Below the pieces are notes generated by a model. The model saw nothing but the letters and a program-made list of their open reading frames with translations. It did no database searches and had not been told where the DNA came from. Below, in pieces: positions 21,926-32,084 of a stretch of DNA of 64,000 bases (within the stretch, counting starts at the first letter, position 1; every line of letters starts with the position of its first letter). The stretch is taken from assembly GCA_963921195.1 (NCBI GenBank), contig OY992539.1, positions 97,348,964-97,412,963 of the forward strand. Direction: 5' to 3'. The translations under genes and the position numbers were made by a program. The stretch is from Pegoplata infirma (lineage: Eukaryota > Arthropoda > Insecta > Diptera > Anthomyiidae).

Positions 21926-22633
21926 TGATATATTCGACTAAAATTTGTGATTTGGAAATTTAGTGTGGAACCCTTATATAAAATCGCTTAATCCTCCTTT
22001 GTTGCTTATTTTTTTACATATAGATTCCTAATTCAATTCTATAAAACACTTAATATATTTTTTTTTTTCGATTTTAGAGGGGTTTTAAAAACGCGATAAC
22101 ATGCCTAGAGGCAAATTGATGCAACCGTTTTACTTGAAATCTTGTTGTATACATGTCGCACTATATTCCACATATGAGTAGTATAAATTCAGTGCAATTC
22201 GCAGTATACTTTTATTCCTTTGAAATATGAATTTTATTAATTTTTATTTTCTTAAAAGCCTATTTGAAAATCCCCTAAAAGTATGACTTTTTTGCATGTT
22301 TATAGCTTTAATGGTCCAAAAATGTTCTTAACATAATTCTTAATCATGACGCATTCAAAAAATTTCGGAATGTGGACGTTTTATGTATCTATAAGTGCAC
22401 CAAACATTAAAATTATTTTAATTTATTAATTTAACATATTTTTGCTTGACTTTGAACCCTTTCTATAAGAAGGCCCAAAGCTAAAAATAAAAAATTAATA
22501 TGAGGTTATATGCATAATTTTGTTGTCTTTCCAGTGGTGTTACCTGTTTTTCAAAATTCGCGGTTTTAGTTTTTGACTTTTTGCCAAGGGCCCCCATATA
22601 GCTGTCCCAATGTGCGATGTAACGAAATAAAAA
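21926..22633. other. AT-rich non-coding stretch
   Basis: Begins with the resumed ~110-bp repeat unit (21926-22020). The rest is AT-rich with no gene recognised. The last ~10 bases belong to the SINE-like tail interrupted by the following MITE. Confidence 0.5.
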
Positions 22634-22641
22634 ATTATAAT

Positions 22642-23160
22642 TAGGCCAACCAAAAAAAAGCAAATGCTTCTTTTTTATTTCAACAGATAAAATAATTTAG
22701 ACTTAACACAAATTCTGATCATGAAAAACTAAAGAAAATAAACTGCATTTGTTAGAGCTTTTTTTGCTTATTTTGGCAATAACTGCTTATTTTTGCTTAT
22801 TTTTCGTTTATTGGCTTATTTTTCCTTTTTTTTATCTATTTTTTAAAGCTTTTTTCTGGTTATTTTTGAATTATTAGCTTATTTTAGCTTTTTTTTAAAA
22901 AAAAAAATTAAAGGTAAACAAAAAAATTTATTAAAATTTTTATTTTTCCAAAAAAAAATTAAATTAAAATTTTTATTTTTCCAAAAAAAAAACATCTACA
23001 TTTTTAAAGGCAATCCTATTATATCGGACGTTTTTGATGAAAATCCACTAAAGGAAAGAGCTTTTTTTTTTTTTAATTTTTACTGCTTATTTTGATGTTT
23101 TTTGCGGCTTTTTTTAGGAGCATAAAACATTGTTTTAAGTGCTTATTTTTGGTTGCCCTA
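22642..23160. mobile_element. hAT MITE (519 bp) with TAGGSCAACCAAAAA termini
   Basis: The left end TAGGCCAACCAAAAAAAAGC and right end (reverse-complemented) TAGGGCAACCAAAAATAAGC are flanked by an exact 8-bp duplication ATTATAAT (22634-22641 and 23161-23168). The subterminal DNA is full of 'gcttatttttgctt' repeats. It is the same family type as 50468-51682. Confidence 0.85.
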
Positions 23161-23168
23161 ATTATAAT

Positions 23169-23215
23169 ACATAATTATAATTAGAGTCTGAGCTCAACTA
23201 TCTTTACAGAAACAA
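23169..23215 (+). repeat. 3' tail of the SINE-like family
   Basis: 'acataattataattagag' and 'tctttacagaaacaaa' match the 3' end of the element at 54.86-54.91 kb and, less closely, the tail in each 442-bp unit. With the MITE removed it reads through from 22634. No hammerhead core is found upstream here. Confidence 0.65.
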
Positions 23216-23261
23216 ATAATTAAAAAAATAGTAAAGTTTTTTTTTTTAAAATTTATCATAC

Positions 23262-23415
23262 CAGATCCCACTGAATTCGATTGTGGTTTATTTTTATTGT
23301 TTCGTTCTAACCATCCCTGAGTTTCTTGTACTTGTGGTGCTACCGGATAAGTTGGTATAGATGAAACTGGTATGGTATAAGGTTCAGGCGGATATTGTTT
23401 ATTAAAATCTGACAT
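23262..23415 (-). CDS. Candidate first coding exon of a host gene
   Basis: From the ATG at 23415 (context aaaatATG, acceptable for insects) the frame encodes about 51 residues, MSDFNKQYPPEPYTIP then a Pro/Tyr/Gln-rich stretch to NSVGS. It meets a plausible splice donor CTG|GTATGA at 23262/23261, after which the frame turns into Lys/Phe-rich intron-like sequence. Base and codon use are clearly less AT-biased than the surroundings. Proline/tyrosine-rich N termini occur in LITAF-like and scramblase-like proteins, but the family is not identifiable from this exon. No downstream exon is recognised at lower coordinates, so the intron would exceed 20 kb or the exon is a relic. Confidence 0.4.
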
Positions 23416-23742
23416 ATTTTAAAATGCAAATTTTAAATTATTTTCACTTTAAAGGTGTTATTTATTAATTACTGCGTGTTTTCTTATTAAAAATGTTTTT
23501 AATACTAATTGGTTTTTTTGTTGTCATATGTATCGTAAAGTTTTGTGTTTTTTTTATCAGTTTAATTCTTATCTAATTCTTTGTATTAAAAAGTATATAA
23601 ACAAAAAGTAAATTCATATAAATGACATTTGTTATGGCTTTTCTGTACAAATCGATAACACTGTGCAACAGTAAAAAAACAAAAGAAGTTGCCTTTATAG
23701 GTTTGATTCTATTACCAAAAGGTAGTAAAATCCTGTACTCAC
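23416..23742 (-). promoter_or_regulatory. Possible promoter and 5' UTR region of the candidate exon
   Basis: About 330 bases of AT-rich DNA upstream (minus strand) of the ATG hold no repeat that I recognise, unlike most of the window. A TATA-like 'tatatactt' lies near 23590-23600. No start site can be fixed. Confidence 0.2.
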
Positions 23743-23752
23743 ATTGTCCAGT

Positions 23753-24723
23753 AAGGGTGGGATAGTGTTGTGTGAGATTTTAAGCAGCAATATTTGGAAG
23801 CGCTAGAACCGCTCATTTTGTGAGGTTGGTAAAAAAAGTGTATGAGCCAAAAAATGGGGGCGGTCGGATAGGATCTAGGGGTCGCTCATCGGGGTCAAAG
23901 TTGGGCGTAGAGGGGAAAAAATCCACAAAAAGCCGCAAAACTCCCCTGGTTTTGCTCCTAGAGGGGTCAAATGTGAGACCGGCCCCCATTATTTTTTCCC
24001 CCTGAACACTTTTGCCAAACATACCTAAGCCCTATCTCCAATCCCTAAGGGGGATCCCATACAAAGGTTCAATTTTTAAAAAATCGTTCTTCTACCGCTC
24101 TAGCTGTCCTAGAAGTCACCCTAGAGGAATCAAATGTATGACCGACCCCCAATATTTTTTCAACCCCAACATTTTCTTAGAACATACCTACCCCCTATCT
24201 TCAATCCTTAGGGTGGTCCCCATACATTTTTTTTTATTTTTTCTTAAATTGTCATATTAAATCAGCTCCTACCGGTCCAATGGTGCCTCCTAGAGGGGTC
24301 ATTATCAAGACCAACCCCCATTAATTTTTAGCCCCCAACACTTCTTCTGAACATACCAATTCCATATCTCCAATTCCTAAGGGGTCTCCCACACAAAATG
24401 ACATTTTTGTAAATCTTGCTCCCACCGCTCTAACTATCGCAGGGGTGACCCTAGAGAAGTTAAATGTGTGACCGACCGCCAATATTTTTTCAGCCCCAAC
24501 ATTTTCCCCAAGCAAACCAACCATCTATTTTTAAGCCTTAAGGGTGTCCCCACACTTTTTTTTTTTTAGTTTTTTTTTTAAATTTGCGCCTACCGCTCCC
24601 ACTGTGCCTTTTAGGGACGGGAAATGTAGACTGACCACCATTAATTTTTGCCCCCTACATTTTTTCTGAACATACCTACGCTGTATTTCCACTTTGTAGG
24701 GGTGCTCCCCTGGGGAAAACTAA
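23753..24723 (+). repeat. Left terminal inverted repeat of the Foldback-like element
   Basis: 971 bases, ending inwards at 'ccctggggaaaactaa'. Composed of ~163-bp modules with 'agcggtaggagc'-type and 'gacc.accccca.tattttt'-type motifs. It has diverged from the right arm by scattered substitutions, so insertion is not very recent. Confidence 0.85.
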
Positions 24724-25905
24724 GTGTTTGAAACCAAATTCGGCAAAACGCCTGGACCAGGAGTGCTAATGTTTGCGCGTTTTAAAGAGCAGTGGGAAAA
24801 TATAAAAGACAAACCGTACAGTCTTGGCATATAAGATGAGGAAGTGGCAGGCAACATACCAGCTCAAGTCCAAACTGACATCAAGTTGTTTTGTTGGGCT
24901 CAAATAAAAGAAAAGCAACCCAGAGACGGCTACAAGGAGTTTCTTGAAATTGTTTTATTATACCTTGGCGGAAATATTCCTAATAAGCATTTTAGCCCAC
25001 CAGGACCCATCAGTCATGCTCGATGGATGGCAAAAGGCATATATTGCCTAAAAATGTTTTTGTTCCGAAAATATATCGGTTTGGCCAAAAAAGAATTAAA
25101 TGCACTTCTTGATGTGACCGTTTTCATCATAACAATTTACGTAAAAGCTTGGTTTAGCGCTACCAAGCCAATAGAAGCTCCAAATAATGATTTGATATTT
25201 TTGAAAGCGATTGCCAATTATGCTTCAATTGATAAGATTCTGTCGCAACGATTGGTCAAGAGATTTTGTGGACATCTCTGGTATCTCAGTGGCGAAGCTG
25301 TTGCTCTCGCACTATTTGATCCGAATATCTCTTGTGAAATAAAACGAAAAATGTCGAATGCAATTCGTATATTTGAAGAAGAGAAAGAGGAATTGGAGGA
25401 AGAGTTATCTGACGATGTGATGGACGAATCGTCTAACGAAGACAGCGAGGAAGAAGAAGACGATGATATCGGGGAAGAAGATGCCTCAGAGGATAGCGGC
25501 GACAGTGGCAACAAGGATTGTAATCATCCAGTACATGTTGTTGGATTCGGAGGTGTGAAAAGAATTAACATGGCATCGAAACAAGTGAATCAAGAACTCA
25601 TGAAAACTGATTAAAGCCACTACGTCACACCTGAGACTCCAAAATTTTTTGCACGCTTCGGAATAACAACAAATTTCATTGCTTCCAATCAAAATAGTTG
25701 GGAAAATCGTCAGGACTACCAGCGAGCGCTGCAAATATTACGTAAATTACATGTTGTCAACGACGCTGCCGAAAGAGGCGTAAAATTAATAGAAGACTAT
25801 AACAACGTGTTGTGCCGTAACGAGGAGGAAAAAATAGCTTTGCTTCAGGTCGTGGCCGAAAATCGGAAACAATATCCATCACACGATAAAAATAAATTAA
25901 TTTGA
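24724..25905 (+). pseudogene. Cargo gene of the Foldback-like element, two in-frame stops
   Basis: A single frame runs from 24724 to the TGA at 25903-25905, interrupted by TAA at 24832-24834 and 25612-25614. The parts read GKTPGPGVLMFARFKEQW, then ~256 residues including GPISHARWMAKGIYCLKMFL, HLWYLSGEAVALALFD and KRKMSN. A strongly acidic Glu/Asp/Ser tract follows, and then, after the second stop, ~97 residues with NDAAERGVKLIEDYN and LLQVVAENRKQYP. From memory, proteins with HARWM..AIYCLK, HLWYLSEELV and ND.AERGV..I segments recur as uncharacterised multicopy proteins in many animal genomes. The exact family and catalytic role are unknown to me. Its position between the arms suggests it is the element's own transposition-related gene. 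No intron signals were needed to join the parts. Confidence 0.7.
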
Positions 25906-26280
25906 TTTAGGGCGGATAACTCAATGAAAAGTTAGCTGCTAACTGCCGATTTAACGGAGCCTTACTATGTCATAATTTGTATGAAAAGTTAAACTTAACG
26001 GAGAGTTATTTTATAACGGAGCATTGAGTAATCCAGCCTTATAGTTATATTATTTATCATTTTTTATTATTTTCAAGTTAAAAAAAATATTTTTTTACGC
26101 TTAACAAAAGTTACTATTAAATTACAAATTAAAGACCTCGGATTTCTCGATAAAATAAATAAAAAAAAAATGTGGGGTAACACCTTGAAGATAGAGGGTA
26201 GGTATGTTTGAAGAAAATGTTTTGGCTAAAAAAATATATGGGCAGGTCATACATTTGACTTCTCTACATACATTACTAAT
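25906..26280. other. Interior non-coding part of the Foldback-like element
   Basis: AT-rich sequence. From ~26165 it contains an extra, diverged copy of the 163-bp arm module ('tgtggggtaacaccttgaag'), not matched by the left arm. Confidence 0.6.
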
Positions 26281-27247
26281 TTAGTTTTCCCCAGGGGAGC
26301 ACCCCTACAAAGTTGAAATACGGCGTAGGTATGTTCAGAAAAAATGTAGGGGTCAAAAATTAATGGGGGTCAGTCTGCATTTACCGTTCCTAAAAGGCAG
26401 AATGGGAGCGGTAGGCGCAGATTTTATAAAAAAAAAATTTAAAAATAAAAAAAAATGTGTGGGGACACCCTTAAGGCTTTAAAATAGAGGGTAGGTTTGT
26501 TTGGGAAAAATGTTGGGGCTGAAAAAATATTGGGGGTTGGTCACACATTTAACTTCTCTAGGGTCACCCCTGCGATAGTTAGAGCGGTGAGAGCAAGTTT
26601 TACAAAAATGTTATTTTGTGTGGGAGACCCCTTAGGAATTGGAGATATGGAATTGGTATGTTAAGAAGAAGTGTTGGGGGCTAAAAATTAATGGGGGTTG
26701 GTCTTGATAATGACCCCTCTAGCAGGCACCATTGGACCGGTAGGAGCTGATTTAATATGACAATTTAAGAAAAAATAAAAAAAAATGTATGGGGACACCC
26801 CTAAGGATTGAAGATAGGGGGTAGATATGTTCTAAGAAATTGTTGGGGTTGAAAAAATATTGGGGGTCGGTCATACATTTGATTCCTCTAGAGTGACTTC
26901 TAGGACAGCTAGAGCGGTAGGAGCAAGATTTTTTAAAAATTGAACCTTTGTATGGGACCCCCCTTAGGGATTGCAGATAGGGCTTAGGTATGTTTGGCAA
27001 AAGTGTTCAGGGGGAAAAAATAATGGGGGCCGGTCTCACATTTGACCCCTCTAGGAGTAAAACCAGGGGAGTTTTGGAACTTTTTGTGGATTTTTTCCCC
27101 TCTACGCCCAACTTTGACCCCGATGAGCGACCCCTAGATCCTATCCGATCTGCCCCATTTTTTGGCCCATGCATTTTTTTTACGAACCTCACAAAATAAG
27201 CGGTTCTAGCGTGTCGAAATCGAAAACTCGTGCACTATCCCACCCCT
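26281..27247 (-). repeat. Right terminal inverted repeat of the Foldback-like element
   Basis: Reverse-complement counterpart of 23753-24723, beginning 'ttagttttccccagggg' and ending 'cactatcccacccct' against the 10-bp duplication. Confidence 0.85.
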
Positions 27248-27257
27248 ATTGTCCAGT

Positions 27258-27679
27258 TTGGTGACCAATTCATTTTTATGGGCCTCTAAAGATTCAGAAA
27301 ATAAGTGGGACCTTCAAAATATTTATTATTGTAAAAAATGTTTTAGTTACAATACTAAAAAGTTTTATTAGTGTTTATTGTGTTTTTTTTATACAAATTA
27401 AAATAGATTTTCGACAGTAAATCAGTGTATTAAAATAATATTAAAATACTGTTGCTGTTTTTATGTACTGTGTTTGTTGTTTTAATTTGTATTCCCTTTT
27501 GTGCTTTATTTGTTTTTAAACGTTGCCAATACAGTGTATTGTAAATAACTACTTATTTTTTTTTTTTACAGTACATTCTGGATAAGTAAGGTCAATTTTA
27601 TTTCATTTGAACTATTTTAAATTTTTGTGAATTTTTTGTGAATTTTTTGTGAATTTTTGTAACTAATTTTATAAATTTA
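27258..27679 (+). other. Non-coding stretch, including probable CR1/Jockey-like 5' UTR
   Basis: AT-rich. Three tandem 'aattttttgtg' units lie near 27620-27655 just before ORF1. The element's 5' boundary cannot be placed, perhaps near 27567. Confidence 0.45.
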
Positions 27680-28792
27680 TTGGTGATGGAGAATTTCAAA
27701 TGCTTAAGTATGTTTTGTACTATCACTAAACCTGCACGAATGATTTCTTGTTGGTTGTGTGAAGGGTGTTGCCATGTGGCGTGTGCTGGTCTTACGGGCC
27801 GTGATGCTGATATCTTGAAAAAGGATGGTATTCATTGGCGTTGTATGAAGTGTAGAAAGGTTAGTGTAGATTTTTTTAGATTTTTCAAGGGCGTAAACTC
27901 CGAAATATTTAAGCTCGGCAATGATCTCTCTGATATTGTCGTACGCTTTAATAAGTTCGGGGCTATGGTTTCCGAGTACTTAGAGTTGGATAAGGTGTCG
28001 ATGGTGGCATCCGTTCCCTCTCCGAGGCGTAGGAAACCAGCAAACTCTGTTCCGTCATCAGATGGTTCGGATTCGGGCACATCTTCAATCAAGCCAATTG
28101 AGGAGGGTCCACTTCCGAGTGTTTCTGATGGGGAAGTACCAACGAAGTCCATAACGACTTCGGATGACCCGGTTAAGGAATCTTCTTCAGCTTTACCGGC
28201 TGTGAAAGATCTATCGCAGGGTATTTCGGGTGCGGAGTCAAATGGTTCTCCAATTGGCTCTCGGAGTTTTGCAGAGGTTGTAGCACGTGCTGCAGAGGAA
28301 CCTATGGATACTGATGCATTAGGTCTTGCTGAGGCGGCTGGTACTACTTCTGGCTTACTACTTTCTTCGGGTCGAATTTCTGGTGTACCAACTTTAGGTG
28401 AACAATCTTCTGTTGTAACACCATCTGTTGTTCCACTAGCTGATCCTCTACCATCTGGCTCTAGGCCTAGGGACTTGGCTGTTGTTCCCCCGAGAAAGAC
28501 AGTTTTTGTTTCCCGCTTATTGCCGGATACGACGGTCGAGGAGGTAAAATTTTATATTAAGTCGAGAATTGATGTAGATGGTTTGATATGTCCCTTTAAA
28601 ATGAAGGGAAATTACTTAGATAGGTTGTCGTCCTTTAAGATAGTGGTCTCTGATGAAATATTTGAGATCATTATGAAGAAGGATTTTTGGCCTCAGGGCG
28701 CATTTGTTAGGGAGTTTGTTTTTCGCGACTATGGTAGAGACAGGAAGGTGGTTAGTCTGTCATCTGTAGCGGATACGGCTTCAAAAAACTGA
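27680..28792 (+). CDS. ORF1 of the CR1/Jockey-like element (PHD finger protein)
   Basis: This 370-residue frame is unbroken. Residues 8-58 form a Cys4-His-Cys3 array (C8, C13, C24, C27, H32, C35, C55, C58) with the usual W before the last pair, i.e. a PHD-type finger. A Ser/Pro-rich, acidic linker (~110-265) leads to a conserved C-terminal domain (~270-355, RKTVFVSRLLPDTTVEEV...) resembling an RRM-like fold. ORF1 proteins with PHD fingers occur in CR1-group elements, where they are thought to act in RNP assembly or chromatin binding. It stops 5-20 nt before ORF2 begins. Function beyond the element is not expected. Confidence 0.85.
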   Translation: MVMENFKCLSMFCTITKPARMISCWLCEGCCHVACAGLTGRDADILKKDGIHWRCMKCRKVSVDFFRFFKGVNSEIFKLGNDLSDIVVRFNKFGAMVSEYLELDKVSMVASVPSPRRRKPANSVPSSDGSDSGTSSIKPIEEGPLPSVSDGEVPTKSITTSDDPVKESSSALPAVKDLSQGISGAESNGSPIGSRSFAEVVARAAEEPMDTDALGLAEAAGTTSGLLLSSGRISGVPTLGEQSSVVTPSVVPLADPLPSGSRPRDLAVVPPRKTVFVSRLLPDTTVEEVKFYIKSRIDVDGLICPFKMKGNYLDRLSSFKIVVSDEIFEIIMKKDFWPQGAFVREFVFRDYGRDRKVVSLSSVADTASKN

Positions 28793-28797
28793 TTAGT

Positions 28798-31715
28798 GTC
28801 AATAGTGCTTTGAGCATATGCTACCAGAATGTTAGGGGCTTGAACACTAAATTGACTAGGTTGTTTGTGGACAGTTTTAATTTTGACTACCAGGTAATCA
28901 CATTTACGGAAACGTGGTTAAATGGTAGGATATTAAATTCTGAGATTTTGTGTAATGATTTTAGGATTTATAGGAAAGACCGCGTATGCGAGGAGGTTGT
29001 TGGTAATTCAAATATAAGTGGTGTTGAGAAAGTTCGGAACGTTGAAAAAATTAAGAAGACTGAGAAGATTGAAAGGATAAAAAAGGGTGGCGGTGTTTTA
29101 ATAGCTGTAAAAAGCTGTTTACCATCGGAGGAAATTGTATCTGATAAATTCGTGAAAATAGAGTTTGTTGCAGTTAGTACTTATCAAATTTGGGCAGAAA
29201 TCTATTTTTGTTACTTGTTCTTATATTCCTCCTCTGTCTGATTCATTAGTTTATGACACTCATTTGGATGCTATTGGATTTGTTGTTTCTAGGATGAAGA
29301 ATACTGATTCTATAATTGTTTTAGGTGATTTTAATTTACCTTACGTCTCATGGCATTCTTTGCCTGATATACAGTCATTAATTCCATTGACTTCAGATGA
29401 TATTTCGCTAAAATTTTTATCTCCACTGACTGATTTAAATTTATTTCAATTGAATTATGTTTTAAATTCCAAACGTAGAACTTTGGACTTAGTTTTAGTT
29501 AATGACCCATCGTTATGTGAGGTGAGTAGAGTTGATCCCGTATCAACTCCTGAGGATTGTTATCACCCAACTCTAGGTATTACTTATTCGTTTCCTTTTG
29601 GGACTTTGCCATTATCTGTTTCGTCTCACAGAAAAGTTTTTTGTTTTGAGCGCGCGAATATTGCGAAGTTAGATTCGCTTCTTTCAAATGTTAATTGGTC
29701 GGCATTTTGCACTGATATTGAAGGGGTGCGTGATTTTGATAAAAGGTTGAATATGTTTTATGAAATTTTGTTTCACTGCTTTTTGGAATCAGGAAATACA
29801 GATTCGATCTGAAAATGGTCCCCCTTGGGGGTCTAGACTTTTATCTAAACTGAAAAATGTTAAGAGTAAAAATGGTTTAAGAAATATAAAAAATCGGGTT
29901 CTAATGTAGATTTTAGTAGATATGCAGTGGCTAGAAGTTCGTTTAATGTGGAATCTCGTAGGGCGTATGCAATTTATTTAGATAAGGTTAGGTAGAATTT
30001 TAAACGTGATCCTAAATCTTTTTACCGCTTCGTTAAGTCAAAGCGGAGTTCTTCAACTTACCCCACAGTGGTTAAATTAAATGATGTTGAGTTTTCAGAT
30101 GATTATTCAATTTCGAACGCATTTGCGGATTTCTTTGCTACTACATACTCTGATAGGGAATATGACTTGAACTCTCTGTATCCGTTTGAGATTCAGAGAG
30201 CAAGCTCTCTGAGTCTTCCTTTATTGGACGTAGCTTCTGTTCACTCAAACATGAACAAGTTAAGGATTACGTATAGCGCTGGTCCCGATGGGGTTCCGGC
30301 CTCTGTTTTAAAATTTTGCTCGGGGACTCTGTCAGCCCCATTGACCTTTTTGTTTAACTCTTCATTGAAAATGGGTTACTTTCCTTCATTTTGGAAGAAA
30401 TCCTTTTTAATTCCGCTACATAAATCTTGAAGTGTTGTGAACGTTTCGAATTATCGGGGAATTGCTAAATTGAGTGCAATTCCTTAACTATTTGAGAAAC
30501 TTGTCACTGATATTGTGTCCTACCATGTATCTTCAATTTTAGTGCCATGTCAACATGGTTTTCGTAAGGGTCGATCGACTGATACTAATTTGCTTCAATT
30601 TTCTACTAATATCGTTAGTGGTTTTACTTCAGGTCTACAGACTGATGCGATTTATACTGACTTCAGTAAAGCATTTGATAAGGTCAACCATAATCTTTTG
30701 CTATATAAGTTGAGTGTAATTGGATTTATTGGTATCGTTTTGCAATGGTTATCTTCATATTTGAGAAATCGTGAGCAATGCGTCCTTTTTAGGCAGACAC
30801 ATTTTAGATTTATAAGTGTTGCTCCTGGTGTCCCACAGGGCAGTCATCTCGGTCCTATCCTATTCTTGTTGTTTATAAATGATCTCCCATCTTCTATTAT
30901 TCATTTTAATATTTTGATGTTTGCTGATGATGTTAAGCTTTTTCTGTCTTACAGTTCTCCTGTTGGACAGGTATTGCTGCAGCATGACTTGAAAAAAAAA
31001 ATTTTACAATTGGTGCGATTGTAATCTCATGGAGCTGAACTTGAAAAAGTGTAAGCACATGACATTTGCTAGGTCGAAGTTTTTGACTTCTCAGTACTTA
31101 TTAAATGGTTCAATTTTGGAATCGGTTGATTCTTTTTTGGATCTTGGTATTCTTTTAGATAGAAAGTTGACTTTTAATGCGCATGTGGAGACTATGGTAA
31201 ATAAGGCCTATGGTGTTCTTGGATTCATGAAAAGATGGGCGAAGGAATTTTCTGACCCCTATATAACAAGGCAATTATTTACTTCATTGGTAAGACCAAT
31301 TTTGGAATTTGGTTGTATTGTTTGGGATCCATATTATGCAGTTCATAGTGATATGATTGAATCCGTACAGAAACAATTTTTACTTTTTTGTCTTAGGAAC
31401 CTCAACTGGGGTCCGGACTATAGCAATCTTCTATCATATAATGCAAGATTGGCGTTGATAAAACTTCCTACTCTGAAAAGTAGACGTATTATGTTAAATA
31501 GAAGAAGAAGAAGATATTACAGCTTTCTTTATATTGATATTTGTTGCACGAATTATGCGTGTGCAGATCCTATTCGTAGGATGTGTACTGATTTTAACTC
31601 GTTATACAGGTTTGTTGACTTTTCGGAGAATTATGCTCTTGTGAAATCAACTATTTTGACATATTTGAATAGATTGCGTGACGATGATTATTTTAATTTT
31701 TTTGAACGTTTATAG
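28798..31715 (+). pseudogene. ORF2 of the CR1/Jockey-like element (endonuclease + reverse transcriptase), broken
   Basis: Fragments in order: APE endonuclease start ICYQNVRGLNTKL and TETWLNG (28810-29200, frame 1); a shift in the T-rich 29200-29206 region to SYIPPLSD...VLGDFNLPYVSW (frame 2, to 29812). More frame changes and a stop follow at 29813-30067. Then comes reverse transcriptase with AGPDGVPASVLK (30068-30430, stop). A further stop lies near 30484, followed by HGFRKGRSTDTNL, YTDFSKAFDKVNH, APGVPQGSHLGP and MFADDVKLF (30515-31024). A final shift in an A run leads to the C-terminal part (31029-31715) with DLGILLDRKLTF and WDPYYAVHSDMI. No RNase H is present. The catalytic YADD is FADD, normal for this group. 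The copy cannot encode a functional enzyme. Confidence 0.88.
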
Positions 31716-32084
31716 TTAATTTAGGATTATTAATACTAAATTATCTGTGGAAATTTTGTAGTTGTAGTAATAGTATATAAATGTATTTAGTGTCCATATA
31801 ATAAACCGACTGATGACTTACTGGGCTATTCATAATGAGTAAATTAAATCTAATGTAGGTTTATTTGACTGATATTGCATGAATATTTGTCAAATAAATC
31901 TACTTTAAGTACACTTTAAGTATTATGAATAAAGGCCTAAGAGTTTGTAGTTGGTTTATTACTATCCTTACTTATCCAGCCTAATCCGCTATGGTTCGGA
32001 CCATGGTGTGTACGTGTTCCCCCGTCATGGGAACGAGCCCTCTCGGTCGGTTGGGGCGTTAAAAAAAAAAAAAAAAAAAAAAAA
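31716..32084 (+). other. 3' UTR and poly(A) tail of the CR1/Jockey-like element
   Basis: The AT-rich UTR ends in a GC-rich block ('cgtcatgggaacgagccc', 'tcggtcggttggggcg') directly followed by ~25 A. A compact GC-rich 3' end before poly(A) is typical of the template recognition end of such elements. Confidence 0.7.
31823..31936. mobile_element. Short palindromic MITE in the retrotransposon 3' UTR
   Basis: The first half GGGCTATTCATAATGAGTAA...'taggtttatttgac' and second half 'gtcaaataaatctac'...'tattatgaataaaggcc' are imperfect inverted copies with ~45-bp arms. Flanking TTA/TAA may be the duplication but is ambiguous. Confidence 0.6.

Larger units (their letters stand above)
23753..27247. 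mobile_element. Foldback/Mutator-like DNA transposon with ~970-bp terminal repeats
   Basis: The outer ends AAGGGTGGGATAGTG and (reverse-complemented) AGGGGTGGGATAGTG are flanked by an exact 10-bp duplication ATTGTCCAGT (23743-23752 and 27248-27257). The arms run 23753-24723 and 26281-27247. Each is built of about five or six diverged ~163-bp direct modules (landmark 'ggggacaccc..taagg' near 26458, 26618, 26788 and 26951). One gene relic lies between the arms. Long modular inverted repeats and a 9-10-bp duplication fit Foldback or Mutator-type elements; the superfamily is inferred. Matching ORFs in the two arms are mirror artefacts. Confidence 0.85.
27567..32084 (+). mobile_element. CR1/Jockey-like non-LTR retrotransposon, inactivated
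   Basis: The order is ORF1 with a PHD-type zinc finger, ORF2 with endonuclease and reverse transcriptase without RNase H, a 3' UTR and a ~25-base A tail (about 32060-32084). ORF2 carries several frameshifts and stops. The GC content and codon use are higher than in the I elements, indicating a separate lineage. The 5' end and target duplication are not resolved. A foldback MITE interrupts the 3' UTR. Confidence 0.8.

Noticed and set aside
23813..24524. ORFs in the Foldback arms (61, 69, 82, 67 residues)
   Set aside because: Mirrored in the opposite arm at 26.7-27.2 kb with indiscriminate substitutions; not under coding constraint.
25218..25734. Minus-strand ORFs opposite the cargo gene
   Set aside because: Antisense shadows of the acidic tract and C-terminal part of the plus-strand gene.
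31803..31822. CTGATGA at 31806 as another hammerhead core
   Set aside because: No stem II or GAAAC follows, even after removing the adjacent MITE.
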